64,000 nt of DNA from Undaria pinnatifida (Eukaryota; Sar; Phaeophyceae; Laminariales; Alariaceae). The DNA lies in assembly GCA_012845835.1 (NCBI GenBank), contig JABAKD010000007.1, positions 9,273,223 to 9,337,222 of the forward strand, in the 5' to 3' direction. The notes below the pieces were generated by a model. That model worked only from the letters and a program-made list of their open reading frames with translations, searched no databases and was not told the origin of the DNA. A program made the translations under genes and the position numbers. Positions 1 through 10,321 of the stretch are shown one piece after another. Each line of letters opens with the position of its first letter. The first letter of the stretch is position 1.

Positions 1-430
1 TCGATATCTACACCAACAACAACACCACCCCTATCGATATCAACACCAACAGCAACACCCCAATTATCGACATCAACACCAATATCAACACAACCCACAA
101 TCGTTATCAACATCAACAGCAACACCCCAATCATCGACAGCAACACCAATATCAACACAACCACAATCGAGATCAACATCAACAACACCACCCCTATCGA
201 TATCAACACCAACATCAACACCCCAATTATCGATATCAACAACAATATCAACACAACCACAATCGTTATCAACGTCAACATCTTATCGATACCAACACGA
301 ACAACACCACAACTGCCGACACCAACGCCAACACCACCACCACTACCGATATCAACACCAACAACAACACCACCACTATCGATGCCAACACCATCACCAA
401 CACAACCACTATCGATATCAACACCGAAAA
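1..430. repeat. Degenerate minisatellite of ACCAAC/ATCGATATC-type units
   Basis: The stretch is built from units such as ATCGATATCAACACC and AACAACACCACC repeated with small changes. Open frames through it are low complexity on both strands and are not taken as genes. It continues past the left window edge. Confidence 0.85.
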
Positions 431-600
431 CGCCGAAACCACAAGTAACACCACCCCCTCACCGACCCCCCCCCCCCATCCGGCATCTCCATCACCCCCC
501 CCCCCCCCCCTCCCCCGCCCAAGCCTCCACCACCATCCCAAAACAACACCAAAAACACCTTCCCCCTCCCCACAGCACCGCCCTCCCCCACCACCACGTA
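431..600. repeat. C-rich low-complexity tract
   Basis: Runs of 8-10 C separated by short A/T-containing spacers. Nothing coding is supported here. Confidence 0.7.
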
Positions 601-608
601 CAAAATTA

Positions 609-758
609 TCACCTGCCAGCCTTAATGAAGGCAAACATGCAATGGTTGTGAGCCACAGTAATAAGTTCGTCCCTCCGATCTCCCGCAGAACCCTGGGAAA
701 ATGTGTGCCGGCCGGCCAGCCCGTCGAGCCCCACAGCCGCCTCCATTATGTCCAGCAC
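609..758 (-). CDS. Putative 3' exon of PPR-like gene (partial)
   Basis: On the minus strand an acceptor (CCGCACAG) precedes a 50-codon stretch that starts VLDIMEAAVGLDGLAG and ends IKAGR before a TGA. It is in phase with the exon at 1363-1521. Joined, they read ...GCADECLE|VLDIMEAAVGLDG, the second helix of a pentatricopeptide-like repeat. Known for the family: PPR proteins bind organellar RNA through ~35-residue helix-turn-helix repeats. Seen here: one repeat is completed across the junction. The TGA may be the true stop, or a donor at CAG|GTGATA may lead to a further exon beyond the window. Function is inferred from repeat pattern only. Confidence 0.45.
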   Translation of the reverse strand: MLDIMEAAVGLDGLAGRHTFSQGSAGDRRDELITVAHNHCMFAFIKAGR

Positions 759-894
759 CTGTGCGGTAGCGACAGCGGTAGCGATAGCGGTAGCGGCGAT
801 ACGTCACACCAGATACGTCAACACCCAAACCCAACCAAATATACTTAAGGTATAGTAAAACCCAACAAAAAGAAAAGTAACACACGAACGTCAA

Positions 895-1005
895 CACAAC
901 CCAACCCAACACGGTCCAACCCAACCCAACCCAACCCAACACAACCCAACCCAACCCAACCCAACCCAACCCAACCCGACCCAACCCAACCCAACGCAAC
1001 CCGGA
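895..1005. repeat. CCCAA pentanucleotide array
   Basis: About 20 copies of CCCAA (TTGGG on the other strand) with a few substitutions, lying in the intron between the two minus-strand exons. It is similar in composition to telomeric repeats, but the unit is TTGGG, not TTAGGG or TTTAGGG, so it is called a simple repeat. Confidence 0.85.
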
Positions 1006-1101
1006 TAGCCACCAACGAAATCCCGCACTAAACTACAGTAGTGCAGAACAAGAAACGAAAAGAAGGGAAATTAAACGAAGGGGGGCAAACAGTTTTTTTA
1101 A

Positions 1102-1200
1102 CCTCCATGCACTCGCCCCTGTATAGCCCCGTTGGATGCGCGGGAGCAGCAACGCAGTCCAAAAAGCTCACCTCCCCCGCATTCGCGCCCACCCAACAAA
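1102..1200 (-). pseudogene. Decayed duplicate of the PPR-like exon
   Basis: Minus-strand translation VGANAGEVSFLDCVAAP...GECMEV lines up with VGVDAGDVSSWTAVLLP...DECLEV of the exon at 1363-1521. The donor that follows the parent exon (GAG|GTATGT) is GAG|GTTAAA here. It lies in the intron just downstream of its parent and looks like a tandem exon duplication that has decayed. Confidence 0.45.
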
Positions 1201-1362
1201 ATAATAAAACCACCATAAGGACATATAATACGGGTAACTAAAAATAAAAGCGAAAAACATTAAATTAACACAAAAAAGGAAAAAGGAAAACGAACATGAA
1301 GAGGGCAACAAAAATGAAAATAAGCAAAAAAGGAAGAGCAGCACAACACGAACATAACATAC

Positions 1363-1521
1363 CTCCAAGCACTCGTCCGCACAGCCCAGTCGGCTAAGCG
1401 GCAACAGCACCGCAGTCCAAGAGCTAACATCTCCCGCATCCACCCCAACCGCTTCCATATTATCAATCAACGCTCGGCCATCAGGCTCCCAGCACCCGGC
1501 CACCGCAGCTCCAGCGGCGAT
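1363..1521 (-). CDS. Internal exon of PPR-like gene
   Basis: A 159-nt, 53-codon phase-0 exon on the minus strand with acceptor AAATAG and donor GAG|GTATGT. The translation begins IAAGAAVAGCWEPDGR and contains ALIDNMEAVGVDAGD, then VSSWTAVLLPLSRLG and CADECLE. With the exon at 609-758, the motif M-E-A-x-x-G-hydrophobic-D recurs after 36 residues. This spacing and the small/aliphatic helix pattern fit PPR or PPR-like repeats. Upstream exons are not firmly identified. The introns hold pentanucleotide and GGGGA arrays. Alternative: another alpha-helical repeat family (TPR, ANK-free). Confidence 0.5.
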
Positions 1522-1544
1522 CTATTTGCAGATTTACAAGACGA

Positions 1545-1870
1545 TCAGAGAGGAGAAGGGAGTGGGGGTGGGGGTCGGGGGAGAGGGAAGAGAGGGTAGA
1601 GGAGGAGGGGGGGGGAGGGTTGGGGCAAGGGGGAGGGGGAGAGAAGGACGAGAGGGAGGCGGAGGGTGGGCGGGGGGGATAGAGAGCGGGAGGGACAGGA
1701 GGGGGAAGGGAAGGGAGGGGAGGGGAGGGGAGGGGAGGGGAGGGGAGGGGAGGGGAGGGGAGGGGAGGGGAGGGGAGGGGAGGGGAGGGGAGGGGAGGGG
1801 AGGGGAGGGGAGGGGAGGGGAGGGGAGGGGAGGGGAGGGGAGGGGAGGAGAGGGGGAGGAGGGGGACGAA
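1545..1870. repeat. GGGGA pentanucleotide array with flanking G-rich DNA
   Basis: A near-perfect run of about 29 AGGGG units (core ~1706-1848) inside a G-rich shoulder. All long frames across it are repeat artefacts. The G4 runs at 5-nt spacing could form G-quadruplexes on the plus strand. Confidence 0.95.
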
Positions 1871-2009
1871 AGGGGGCAGGGGGCGGGGGGACGACGAAAG
1901 GAGTTGGCAACGGAGGAGTACAAAGGCTTAGTCGTGTTCGAAACAAATAAAATAACCATGGAACGAAATCACGGAACAGACGAATTAACGGATCGAACGA
2001 ACGAATGAA

Positions 2010-2235
2010 CCAATGAACGACAACAACAGATATCCCTACCACCCCAAAACTCACCACCTACACCAACACCTTCAACACCACCACCACCACCATCCACACC
2101 AACACCACCACCCATATCGCCATCATCATCGCCACTATCCCCCCCCCCAACCACCGCCACCACCCACACCACCAAAACAACCACCACCACCACCACCATC
2201 AACAACAACAACACAACCACCACCACCACCGAACA
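2010..2235. repeat. CAC/CCA trinucleotide-like tract
   Basis: Low-complexity CCA/CAC sequence with little non-repeat content. Bases 2236-2597 that follow hold nothing recognisable. Confidence 0.8.
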
Positions 2236-2597
2236 ACCGCAAAAGCGTAAGGTATACGAGGCACCATCATGTAAGGATCCGACTTCACCTTTCCCATGCG
2301 GAGAGCCGAAAAGCGTATCCCCTCCCATCCCGCTTTTTCTGCAGCCTCCAATATCTGAGTAGCGAGCGCATACGAATAGGGTGTTCTTAGCCGCCTCGGG
2401 GTTTCAGAGAGGGAAATTGATAAAAATATATACTGACCACTACAGCATCGACCCCACGAACCAAAGGATGCTGGACGGCTTAAGGGGTAGCTATTTTTCC
2501 TTCCGAGCTACACTACAATAGGAGTGTGCATCACGTGCGCTCAGCATGATGCTACTCATCTCGTTTCGTGCTGTCGCGCTCGAGAGTTGATGAGGCG

Positions 2598-2880
2598 TCC
2601 CGGTGGTCCAACAGCAAGCCGCGTAAACTATTGAGGTCAAGGTCGTAGGTTCGAATCTCGCAAGGGACTCTTTTCTTAAAAAAATCGACAGGCCGAAAGC
2701 GCGGAAGCGTGAGTTGGAGAAAAGTTCAATGAAAGAAACGACGAGCATAAAAAAAAAACGGAAGAGCGTGAAAATGCTGAGCTCCTATGCACGACAAAAA
2801 TGAAAGCCAGTACCGGGGGGGGGAGACGGGAAGACACCTGTGACCACGGCTTTGTCGAGAGGGTCGCCGGGGGTGAAACC
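2598..2880 (+). mobile_element. SINE A, tRNA-derived, head at left
   Basis: The head looks like a tRNA: GTCCC...GGGAC acceptor-like ends, A-box-like GGTGGTCCAA and a B box GGTTCGAATC. The body (GACGAGCAT..., ATGCACGACAAAAATGAAAG, ...CACCTGTGACCACGGCTTTGTC) recurs in opposite orientation at 36075-36366 and 43672-43970. The anticodon arm does not fold properly, so this is a SINE and not a tRNA gene. Confidence 0.7.
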
Positions 2881-2997
2881 TCGTACGAGTTGGTTGAGCT
2901 GGAGAGTAAAAAGCGACGATAAAATACAAGGGGGTGAAAAAAGGAAGCACCCTCTCGATTGCTTTTCATCGCGTTTTGGAGCTTCAAAAAGGGTTAA

Positions 2998-3365
2998 ACA
3001 GATAAATCACACTTGAGCTCAACCTCTCACATCGCTCACATCGCTCATATTGCTCAGAAACGTTTTGTCCCAAGAGTGCAACTCCTACCGGACGCGAGCT
3101 GCCACAGAGGTAGCAATCTTCGCCCGAAATCGTTTCTGAACGACGGGGCTCCTTAACCCGAAATTGTCGGAAATAGACAATTTTTTTTTACGATTCTCGT
3201 TGAGCTACCTACCTAGGCCATGGGATCTCAGTTCATTCGGCAGCAGTTTCATTTTCGATCAAAAATCAGTTTTTGGGACGGAAATGTCTTAAGCCCCCAA
3301 GTTGAGGAGTCTCGGAACAAAAGCGGCGCACCTCCATCGTAGAAGGCGTCACCGTGGGATGTTTC
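2998..3365. mobile_element. M3 MITE right part with nested M1
   Basis: The right half of an M3 element (ACTTGAGCTCAAC..., AAACGTTTTGTCCCAAGAG, CAACTCCTACCG|TGGGATGTTTC). It is split inside its terminal CTACCGTGGGATG by an M1 copy at 3091-3350. Removing M1 and one copy of its ACCG duplication restores the M3 end exactly. Confidence 0.75.
3091..3350 (-). mobile_element. M1 MITE, reverse orientation, TSD ACCG
   Basis: Ends GACGCGAGCTGCCACAGAGG and CCTCCATCGTAGAAGGCGTC. The interior carries the reverse complement of the M1 markers (GGGGCTCCTTAACCCGAAA, CCTAGGCCATGGGAT). The 4 bases on each side (3087-3090 and 3351-3354) are ACCG, a clean target-site duplication. Confidence 0.85.
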
Positions 3366-3837
3366 ACGGAACATATGCCAGGTACATGCAATGAAGGCCA
3401 TAGGATGTACTCGGATTTTCTTTCCCAAACCGGACGCTTTCCTAGCCTTCTTCGGCGACCATGGGCTAAGTATCAGGGAAGCGAGTTGATGCGAGACTAT
3501 CATCATATCCGTACCGACCTCCACTGTTAGTAAACAAGAATTACAAACAATGGAGGGGGGGGGGGGGGGCAGAAACAACCCTGGCTTGTCTTTTTCTCTT
3601 CGCTCGATAAGCTTTTCGCGAAATACAACACAACAAACTAGGGGAAAGGAACCTCTCGTGATTCTTTTTTTATTTTCATTGGAGATATTTGTTCCCTGGT
3701 CTACACAACTATGTAGTGGAGCCTTACACGAACAAAGCAGTGTTGAACTTTTTTTTACAGTGATCGCTTTTGCTGTCCAGATCAACTCCAAAGAGGTGTT
3801 ACCCTCAGCTATCTTCTTCTGGCTCGACAAGCCGTGG
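3366..3837. other. Unannotated stretch
   Basis: Open frames exist here on both strands, but none shows a motif, splice context or internal repeat that supports a gene. A G run lies at 3554-3569. Confidence 0.5.
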
Positions 3838-3965
3838 TAAAAGGTGTCTTCCCTTAACCCCCCCGGTACTTGCCTTCATTTTTATCGCGCATAGGGTTCA
3901 ACATCTCCCCACGTACCACCCTTTTATGCTCGTCGATTGTCATCGATTTTAGCCAACTCACGGTT
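3838..3965 (-). mobile_element. SINE A fragment
   Basis: Shares GCCTTCATTTTTATCGCGCA and TATGCTCGTCGATTGTCATCGA with the 36075-36366 copy. The tRNA head is missing. Confidence 0.6.
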
Positions 3966-4548
3966 CACCATTTCCCCAATTATCGGCTTTTATGACGTCG
4001 ATTTTCATCGAACATTGGAGAGCTCGACTGAGGCTTCCATTCCTCGTGTTGCATTTTCGTCCCGTTAACAACGACTCTCCGTAACAACAGCACAACCACA
4101 GTACATTGGCGCCTGCCGTTAAGTTATCTATGGTAGAGACGAACCATTTGTTTTTTCTGACGAGCCTGCTACTCGCTTGGGAAGCTCTGCATCTTGACAC
4201 AAAAAAAACGATTTTGACAAAGAGGAAATGTGTAACCTGATGACCTCCTAGTAATGAAGAAATATTCACACTGTAAGGCAAAGAACAACATCCTGACCAT
4301 GTTGTGTGAAGGCGCCCCCCATTCACTCAGATTTGTTTCCCCCCCGTCAAAACGTGCTTACTTTACCATACCAAACGTTGGCTAAAACTAACAAGAAATC
4401 GAGCACAGTTTTAAAAGGCCCCTCCCATCCCGCTTGCCCCGCAGCTTCCGAACCGGGAGTGGCGATCACGTAAGGAGCGTAGTGCGTCGGAAGAAAAAAA
4501 AAAAATAGCACTACTATATAGCAGGTGTGTAGCTGTCGCACAGCCGGT
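3966..4548. other. Unannotated stretch
   Basis: No motif-bearing frame, splice pair or known repeat was recognised. Confidence 0.5.
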
Positions 4549-5130
4549 CGCCCCGGTGGTCCGTCTAGTGGTTATCCTCGAACACTGTCAAGGTTGGAGT
4601 CAGGGGGTCAAATATCGGTGTGTGGGGATTTATCTCTAGAGGCACCAACTGCCGAGAGCGCTTATTTGGACGCGTGCTACGAAAGAGGAGCACACTTTTG
4701 TTTGTTTCTGGTGTTTCCTGAATTTTGCAAGCTCGAAATCTCTCCCAAAAACTGAGTCGCCCGGAGAAAAACAAATCCACTACCGGATGGAAGAATTCCG
4801 AGGCCTTTCAGGTGCACGACGAGACACAATCACCAAAAAAAAAATGACACTATTTCCGACGATTTTGGGCTTCAGGAGCCCCGTCATCCAGAAAACAATT
4901 TTCGCCAAAAAACGGTATACCTCTGTCGTGGCACGCGTCATAGCTTGGGTAAGCACAGTTCGACGCGAGTCGACGAGGGACGACAAGTGCTGACTTCTTC
5001 TCGCGAAAACACTGAAGGCGAGTGCCGTAGTGGGAAGGGCGAAGAATTTTTGAAACTTTCTTAGCGACCCCGGATCTGAGCTACGTCCAGGGAGGGACAA
5101 GGGGAAAGAAAAAAGCGCGAAGAAAATAGC
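4549..5130 (+). mobile_element. SINE B interrupted by M1
   Basis: The tRNA-like head (CCCCGGTGGTCCGTCTAGTG, GGTTATCCTCGAACACTG) is followed by an M1 insertion at 4669-4939. The body then resumes (CGACGCGAGTCGACGAGGGA, CTTCTTCTCGCGAAAACACT, GACCCCGGATCTGAGCTACG), which matches 44137-44310. Confidence 0.65.
4669..4939 (+). mobile_element. M1 MITE, full length
   Basis: 271 bp from GACGCGTGCTACGAAAGAGG to CCTCTGTCGTGGCACGCGTC, with the usual interior (CCGACGATTTTGGGCTTCAG, GAGCCCCGTCATCCAGAAAA). The flanking 4-mers (TTTG and ATAG) do not match, so the duplication has decayed or one flank was lost. Confidence 0.85.
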
Positions 5131-5179
5131 TGGGATGAGAGTAAATCCACCGGTTGGGGATGCCATTGTTGGATTAACT

Positions 5180-5407
5180 AACAATGTACATGACCAGTTG
5201 AGCTCAAGTGTGGAACTATCGGTTAGTACGGTAATTGAACTACGAGCATCTTTGTTTTAGCGTTAGCGCATATAGAAACGTTGGTCGGGTTGCGCGAACG
5301 AACGCCTTCCAAGTCATGCTTCGGGTGAGATGTCGAGCTCCTCGTGCTAGGTAGGGGCTCAGAAAGTTGTTAGAATCTGCTGCACTCCCAGAGTGGGAAG
5401 ACACATG
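5180..5407 (-). mobile_element. M3 MITE fragment
   Basis: Contains GTTGGTCGGGTTGCGCGAAC, GTGAGATGTCGAGCTCCTCG and TCTGCTGCACTCCCAGAGTG, the right part of M3 in the orientation seen at 23017-23263. The left end is not recognisable. Confidence 0.6.
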
Positions 5408-5639
5408 AGCGATAAATAAATACGTAAATGAACTACAGGAGCTCACGCAGTAGGACGTTTGAAACGGTCAACTGATGCGCGTTGGCAGATAGATGGTCGG
5501 CGGAAGCCTCGGGAAGCTCGAAAGTGTGTCCACATTTCTTGGCGCCGTCAAAATTAGAAACTCGCAGCCGCTCGTAACATCAGGCAACCCAAAGGCACAT
5601 GGTACAATAGAAGTATCATTGCACTTAATCGGCAGACAG

Positions 5640-5815
5640 GGGGTTCTTAGCCCGAAATCGTCGGAATGTATCGTTTTCTAAATTAAGTTCTCGTTGTATA
5701 CCTTATGGACCATGGGAATCCTCATCGGGTGGCCCTTTTCTTCCTTTATCAAAATCAGTATTTCGGGAGAGATACAGAGCGCTTCAAGCGAGGTGCCTCA
5801 GCGTGTGCAAAGCTA
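5640..5815 (-). mobile_element. M1 MITE fragment
   Basis: Starts GGGTTCTTAGCCCGAAATCG and continues with TTATGGACCATGGGAATCC and AAAATCAGTATTTCGGGAGA, the reverse M1 interior. Both terminal repeats are lost or heavily decayed. Confidence 0.6.
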
Positions 5816-5862
5816 ACTAGAGGGTTAGGTTGGGTTGGGGTCAAGCCTGATCGTGATTAGAG

Positions 5863-6168
5863 TGTGAATAAATCAGAAAAAAGTGAAACACCAGACAATC
5901 GTTTAATATCGATATCTCGATTCTTGAACATATCCATTACTGCCAACAGCATACAGCGCCTTTCGTTCACCTTCATGGCCGCCGCCCCCGTAGCCCTTAC
6001 TCCCCTGGCATCATCCAGCGCATCAAGCAGCGGTCTTAAACGAGCCGCCATCACTCCTCCACTCCTCACCATCCCCTGCCCACCCCCCCTCCCCCCTCCG
6101 TTCGCCACCCTGCCCCCCCCATCCCCACCCGCCGCCGCCTCGAAAGGGGAACGCAACGCCTGAAGGTG
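5863..6168 (-). CDS. Weak exon candidate, unknown protein
   Basis: Minus-strand frame with acceptor CACCTTCAG|GCG near 6162 and a possible donor TCTG|GTGTTT near 5888. The distal part reads like ordinary protein (MAARLRPLLDALDDARG, MKVNERRCMLLAVMDMF, KNRDIDIKR). The proximal part is Gly-rich low complexity. It could be an upstream exon of the minus-strand PPR-like gene, but the donor phase (1) does not match the acceptor at 1521, so at least one more exon would be needed. Confidence 0.25.
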
Positions 6169-7290
6169 TGCTGGCTCAGAAGACAGATCACCGCGTCTCC
6201 GTGGCATCCCCCTTCCCCCGCTCCCTCCGACCCCCACCCCGACCCCCACCCAAGTTGGGGGGGAGGAGTCTCTAACCTGGGCAGGGGGCCCACAATCGGT
6301 ACGCCTAGCGGATAGTCTAAACCCCGTTGACCGTGAGTTTAACTCCGTAAGACTGGTGGGGAAGCGGTTACTTATTCCGCACACGCTGTTGACGCCATTT
6401 GTTTCTCCGCCGCTTTTGACGCCGAAACCGCCACGTATTCCGCCGCCGTTATTTGCGAGAAAACCGCCGCTTATTCCACCGCTGCTTTTCGTGCCGCCGA
6501 AACCGTCGCCGCTGCTACCATAACTACCGCACACAATACGGCTCGATGCTGCTCGTTCCGACAGCGTCGCGGGGGGAGAACGCCGAACGGAACAGTGCTC
6601 CGGAGACGGATAACGTTCCAAGAAATTTCGTTGCGGTGGGCAGAATGAAGATGAGCAGGGGGGGAGAAAGAGGAGTGGCGACCGAACAAAAGCCTCTGCG
6701 GTGCGGGGTCCGATTCCGAGCCGATGACGATGATGATGGCGATGACGAGCATGATGGGGGCGTTGATGGGGATGTCGGTCCGTCGTCGCCAGGTGGCGGT
6801 TCGAGGAGACCTGCGAGCAGACGGCGGGGGCGCGGGGGCGCATCGGATTTGTCTATGTTTAGTGTTTGAGTCAAGGTCTGGAGAGTCAGTACGGGCAAAG
6901 TTTATTGCTTAAAATTTGGCCCAGCTTCGCCAAAATTGTTTAGCTTAGCCCAATTACAACTGCAAAACAATTATTCACACAAATTCCAACTACTCTGTGC
7001 CCAAAACGTGCGTCCAGTTCCAAAGGGGTTCGCAGTGAACACAAACTCCTCAATGCAGCTTTCCGGCAAGATTTTTACCCCAGTCGGTCTCGGGGATGGG
7101 TTACCAGGGTTGGGGTTTAGAGCCAAGCACATTTCCACAATTTTGTCGAAGCTCGACCATGTCGCAAAAAGGTTCCGGAAGCGGAAAAGTGTGTGTACCA
7201 CTTTGTCGAAATATAACATAGAAACATGCCACGTGTGTGGCGCTCGCTATGACAGCTATCATGCTATAATACGGTATGTCTCGTGATCAT
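6169..7290. other. Unannotated stretch with Gly-rich frames
   Basis: GCCGCC/TTCC-rich DNA at 6380-6530 encodes GGISGGF-like repeats on the minus strand. The remainder, including 6900-7290, shows frames without recognisable domains. Confidence 0.4.
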
Positions 7291-7492
7291 GCTACTGCTG
7301 TCGCTATTGCTGCTGTTGCCACTGCTGATGCTGTTGGCTGCTATTGCTGCTACCGCTACTGCTGCTCTTGCTAGCTGTTGATGTTTGCTGCTGTTGCTGC
7401 TGCTGCTGCTGCTGCCGCCGCCCCAGCCGCTGCTTCGGTTTTATGTTTCTGCGTCTGTTTCTGCTTCTGCTTCCGCTACTACTGCCGCTGCT

Positions 7493-7523
<31 letters not shown>

Positions 7524-8280
7524 CTCTTGAAACCTCTCGGCATGTGCTTCCCGTGATCATGCTCGACCAACGCAAGTGAGGACACCGTCCACCACCTACG
7601 TCCAAGTATCACGCGTCACCTGCTGCAAGCCCAAGTTAGACACAAACGCAAACATACTCGTACACACGAATCGCCAAGAACTCTACCCATACCCACAAGA
7701 TGCAACGCAGACGCAACGCCATCGCTCACCTTTTTCTCGACGTCGCCCCTCTCGCCGCCTCCCCCGGGCGCGCACACAACTGGCCTTGCGCAAGTAGAAG
7801 CGGCCGCAGCAGCGGTACCAGCAGCACGAGCAGCAGCACGAGCAGCAGCACGAGCAGCAGCACTAGTAGCACTGGCAGCACAAGCACCAGGAGCACTAGC
7901 ACCCACACCAGCAGCACTAGCACCAGCAACGCCAGCAGCAGTACCAGCATCAGCAGCACCAGTGGCAACAATAGCAGCGGTAGCAGTAGCAGGAGATGCG
8001 CAGCTAACAGCACGAGCGCAATCGGTGCCACCGCCGTCACTGTTGGCGCCGACATATGACGCCAAGCCACCCACGCTCACAGGCGACGATCTGACGCACC
8101 CACCCACGCCCGGGGCAGTAGCTGCAGCAGCCAACGCCGAGGGGGGGAGGGTAGAAGCGACTACCACCACCGCGGCTGCTGCTGCTGCTCTAGCAACAGC
8201 TGAGACGGGCATGGTTGCTGTTGTTGTTCCTTCTGCTCCTGCTGCCGTGGCCGTTGGTGTACTGCAAGCCACAGCAGACG
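7290..8280. repeat. CTG/CAG and AGC trinucleotide-rich block
   Basis: CTG-type runs at about 7296-7535, CAGCAC-type repeats at 7795-7985 and GCTGCT/GTTGTT at 8175-8240. Frames are Ser-, Ala-, Gln- or Leu-rich homopolymers. One minus-strand frame (8422-7616) begins MYARLESSGFYRTGR before becoming Ala-rich, and could hide a first exon, but nothing confirms it. Confidence 0.8.
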
Positions 8281-9389
8281 CAAAGGTTCTGTGGGCCTGT
8301 CGGGTCGTCGACCGACGCCCTCGTTTCATCGCACCGCAGCACCAACAACCCAGCCGAAATCGCTCGCTCCTCGACGTTCTTCCGGTACGATAGAAGCCAG
8401 AGGACTCAAGTCGAGCGTACACTGGCAGTTGATCCTGGGGTCGGTCTTGCGGCTCCAGATGGAGCTAGATCGCTCGTTGTCAGCGGCGGTGGTGAGCTGT
8501 GGGCTGTGCCTTGACGTGTTTGGGCTGAAAAAAACGTAGTTGCACTTTTGAGCGGTTGTGCTTAGAGAGGGGGTAGCCCGACCTCCAGAGGTCGATGATC
8601 CTACGCCCTGCCGTGGATGCGGAGGATAACCCGGCGACTTAGGAGAGCCGCAGGCGTGGTGGTGATCACCCTTGCAGCGAGGTCGCAAAGCAGCAGTGTT
8701 GCTGCTGCTACGATACGGACTTGGTGCTGCGCTGTGGGAACGCGACGTGTAAAAGTTGGAGTTCAGTTGGTTCTGATAGCGTTATGCATGTGCACATGTA
8801 GGGTTTCCATTGGTTTCTGTTGCGTTTTTGAAAAGAAACGGTTACATTTTCATGTTTGTTCGAATTAGTTTTTGGTCGTCTTCGGGTCTCCGGCTCCGCT
8901 CTATCTATCGCTACGGGCAAGCAAGAAGGGCTGGGCGAGGCCAACGCTAGACGCCACTGGGTGCACTCTTAAGCCCCTGTCATTACAAACGATGAAGACG
9001 AGGCAGCGAAGGTTAGTCTGGTGGTTGGTGATGATTTCTGGCAGCCATGCTGTACGTACTCGGGGGCAGTTTTGTGGGCAGTGCCATGACTGCTTGGTAT
9101 CGTACGAGTAGATGGTTGTTTTCGTAGCGTAGTAGGTTGAATTGCCGGACACATGTTCGAGTGGTCGTGTGGTCGTAACATACACGGTCTCACTTGATCG
9201 TAGGGCATTGTTGTTGCATGTTGCAACAGATTGTTTTCTAGCTCGCAGCTTCGCTCACCCTATAACCGGTACCAGGGGTATGTCATGAGCACGAAATACA
9301 GCGCTGGTGTGCGAGTCTTGCCGGCTGGAGACATACAGTAGTTGCGCACACAGTATGCGGTAAGAGCTGAGCTCAAAACGGAATCACCA
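8281..9389. other. Unannotated stretch
   Basis: No convincing exon, RNA gene or transposon was recognised. Confidence 0.4.
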
Positions 9390-9935
9390 GTATACTCGTA
9401 TGTACCCCGAGAATTGACAATGTTCCTGATACTCTAGACTGTGCTACTGTACTGTACATCAATACGCAAAAACACCCGATACGGTGTTCTCGGGTTGTGC
9501 CCGGCACGCTCGCTCCCTTTGCGCAAAGGACCGATCCTACCGTATAGTGCCGGGCTGGGATATCGCATACACTTCGTGCCGGGAATTGGGAACGTTGGAC
9601 TTGATGTATATAAGGCGGACTCTTACTACTGCTGTACACCAATGCGCATGACAACACCCGCTCAGATGTGTTGTTGTACCCCGCACACCCCCTTTGTATA
9701 AAAAGGACCGATCCTGGTGTCCGGCTGCATAGTCTATAGTCTATGAGAGGAAGGGTGGGAACCGATTATAATCCAGTGCAGGGAAATTGTCATAGTTCGA
9801 CGTAGTGCTGTAGTATAAACTCTGCTGCTGCTGTGTGCCAATACGCATTATAGCACCCTACTCGATGAGGTGTTGCACCCGGCGCGTCCTCTTTGCGTAA
9901 AGGACTTTGGCCTTTTTGGGACGTGTATCTTGCTT
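9390..9935. repeat. Tandem repeat, ~175-200 bp unit, about three units
   Basis: Each unit contains CTACTGTACTGTACATCAATACGC-like sequence, a CACCCG...TGTTGTACCCCGC segment and CTTTGCGTAAAGGACCGATCC (near 9528, 9703 and 9900). Units differ by substitutions and indels. Confidence 0.75.
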
Positions 9936-10204
9936 ATAGTATAGCGACGAAAAACGAGGATTGCGATGTTTTCAAGCGTCTACCAAGAGCGTGAGCCCGC
10001 AGCAAGCAGTGTACGGGTAGGGATCATGCTGCACCCGCTCTGTAGGAGTCTTCGCATTGTTGTCGTTCGGACACCAATTTCATCTTCGCCAACGAGCAAG
10101 CAGTGACCGATGCCGTAATCGTCGACATATGTTCATGTGCCCGCCCTGCCGTATCTGGTATCGATCGAAGGTTGTCGCACGAGCGGGAAAAAGCACGCGA
10201 GCAG

Positions 10205-10321
10205 GGATGGGACAGCACAAGGCATACCAAGCTCAAGGAGTACAACGCACTCTTCGACCCGAACATGCGACACTTTTTCGAGACTCCATCTGTTCAAGAG
10301 CATCTCCTCAAGACAGGGCAG
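10205..10321 (+). CDS. Exon X of a charged coiled-coil-like gene
   Basis: A 117-nt phase-0 exon with acceptor GCGAGCAG|GGA and donor GGGCAG|GTTCGG. The translation begins GWDSTRHTKLKEYNALF, continues DPNMRHFFETPSVQEH and ends LLKTGQ. It joins in phase with the exon at 20992 to read ...LKTGQ|IDLNGRVID..., which is natural protein sequence. The frame stays open upstream to an ATG at 10103, so the exon may be longer. The ~10.7 kb intron that follows contains at least three decayed copies of this exon. No family is recognised. Function is unknown. Confidence 0.5.

Noticed and set aside
895..1005. Telomere-like repeat
   Set aside because: The unit is TTGGG, not a known telomeric unit, and it is embedded within an intron-like region.
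2598..2672. tRNA gene
   Set aside because: The acceptor partly pairs and the B box is good, but the anticodon arm does not fold and the flanking body is a repeated SINE.
7616..8422. 268-codon minus-strand Ala-rich frame
   Set aside because: Most of it is translated CAG/AGC repeat. A short ordinary N-terminus exists but cannot be confirmed as an exon.
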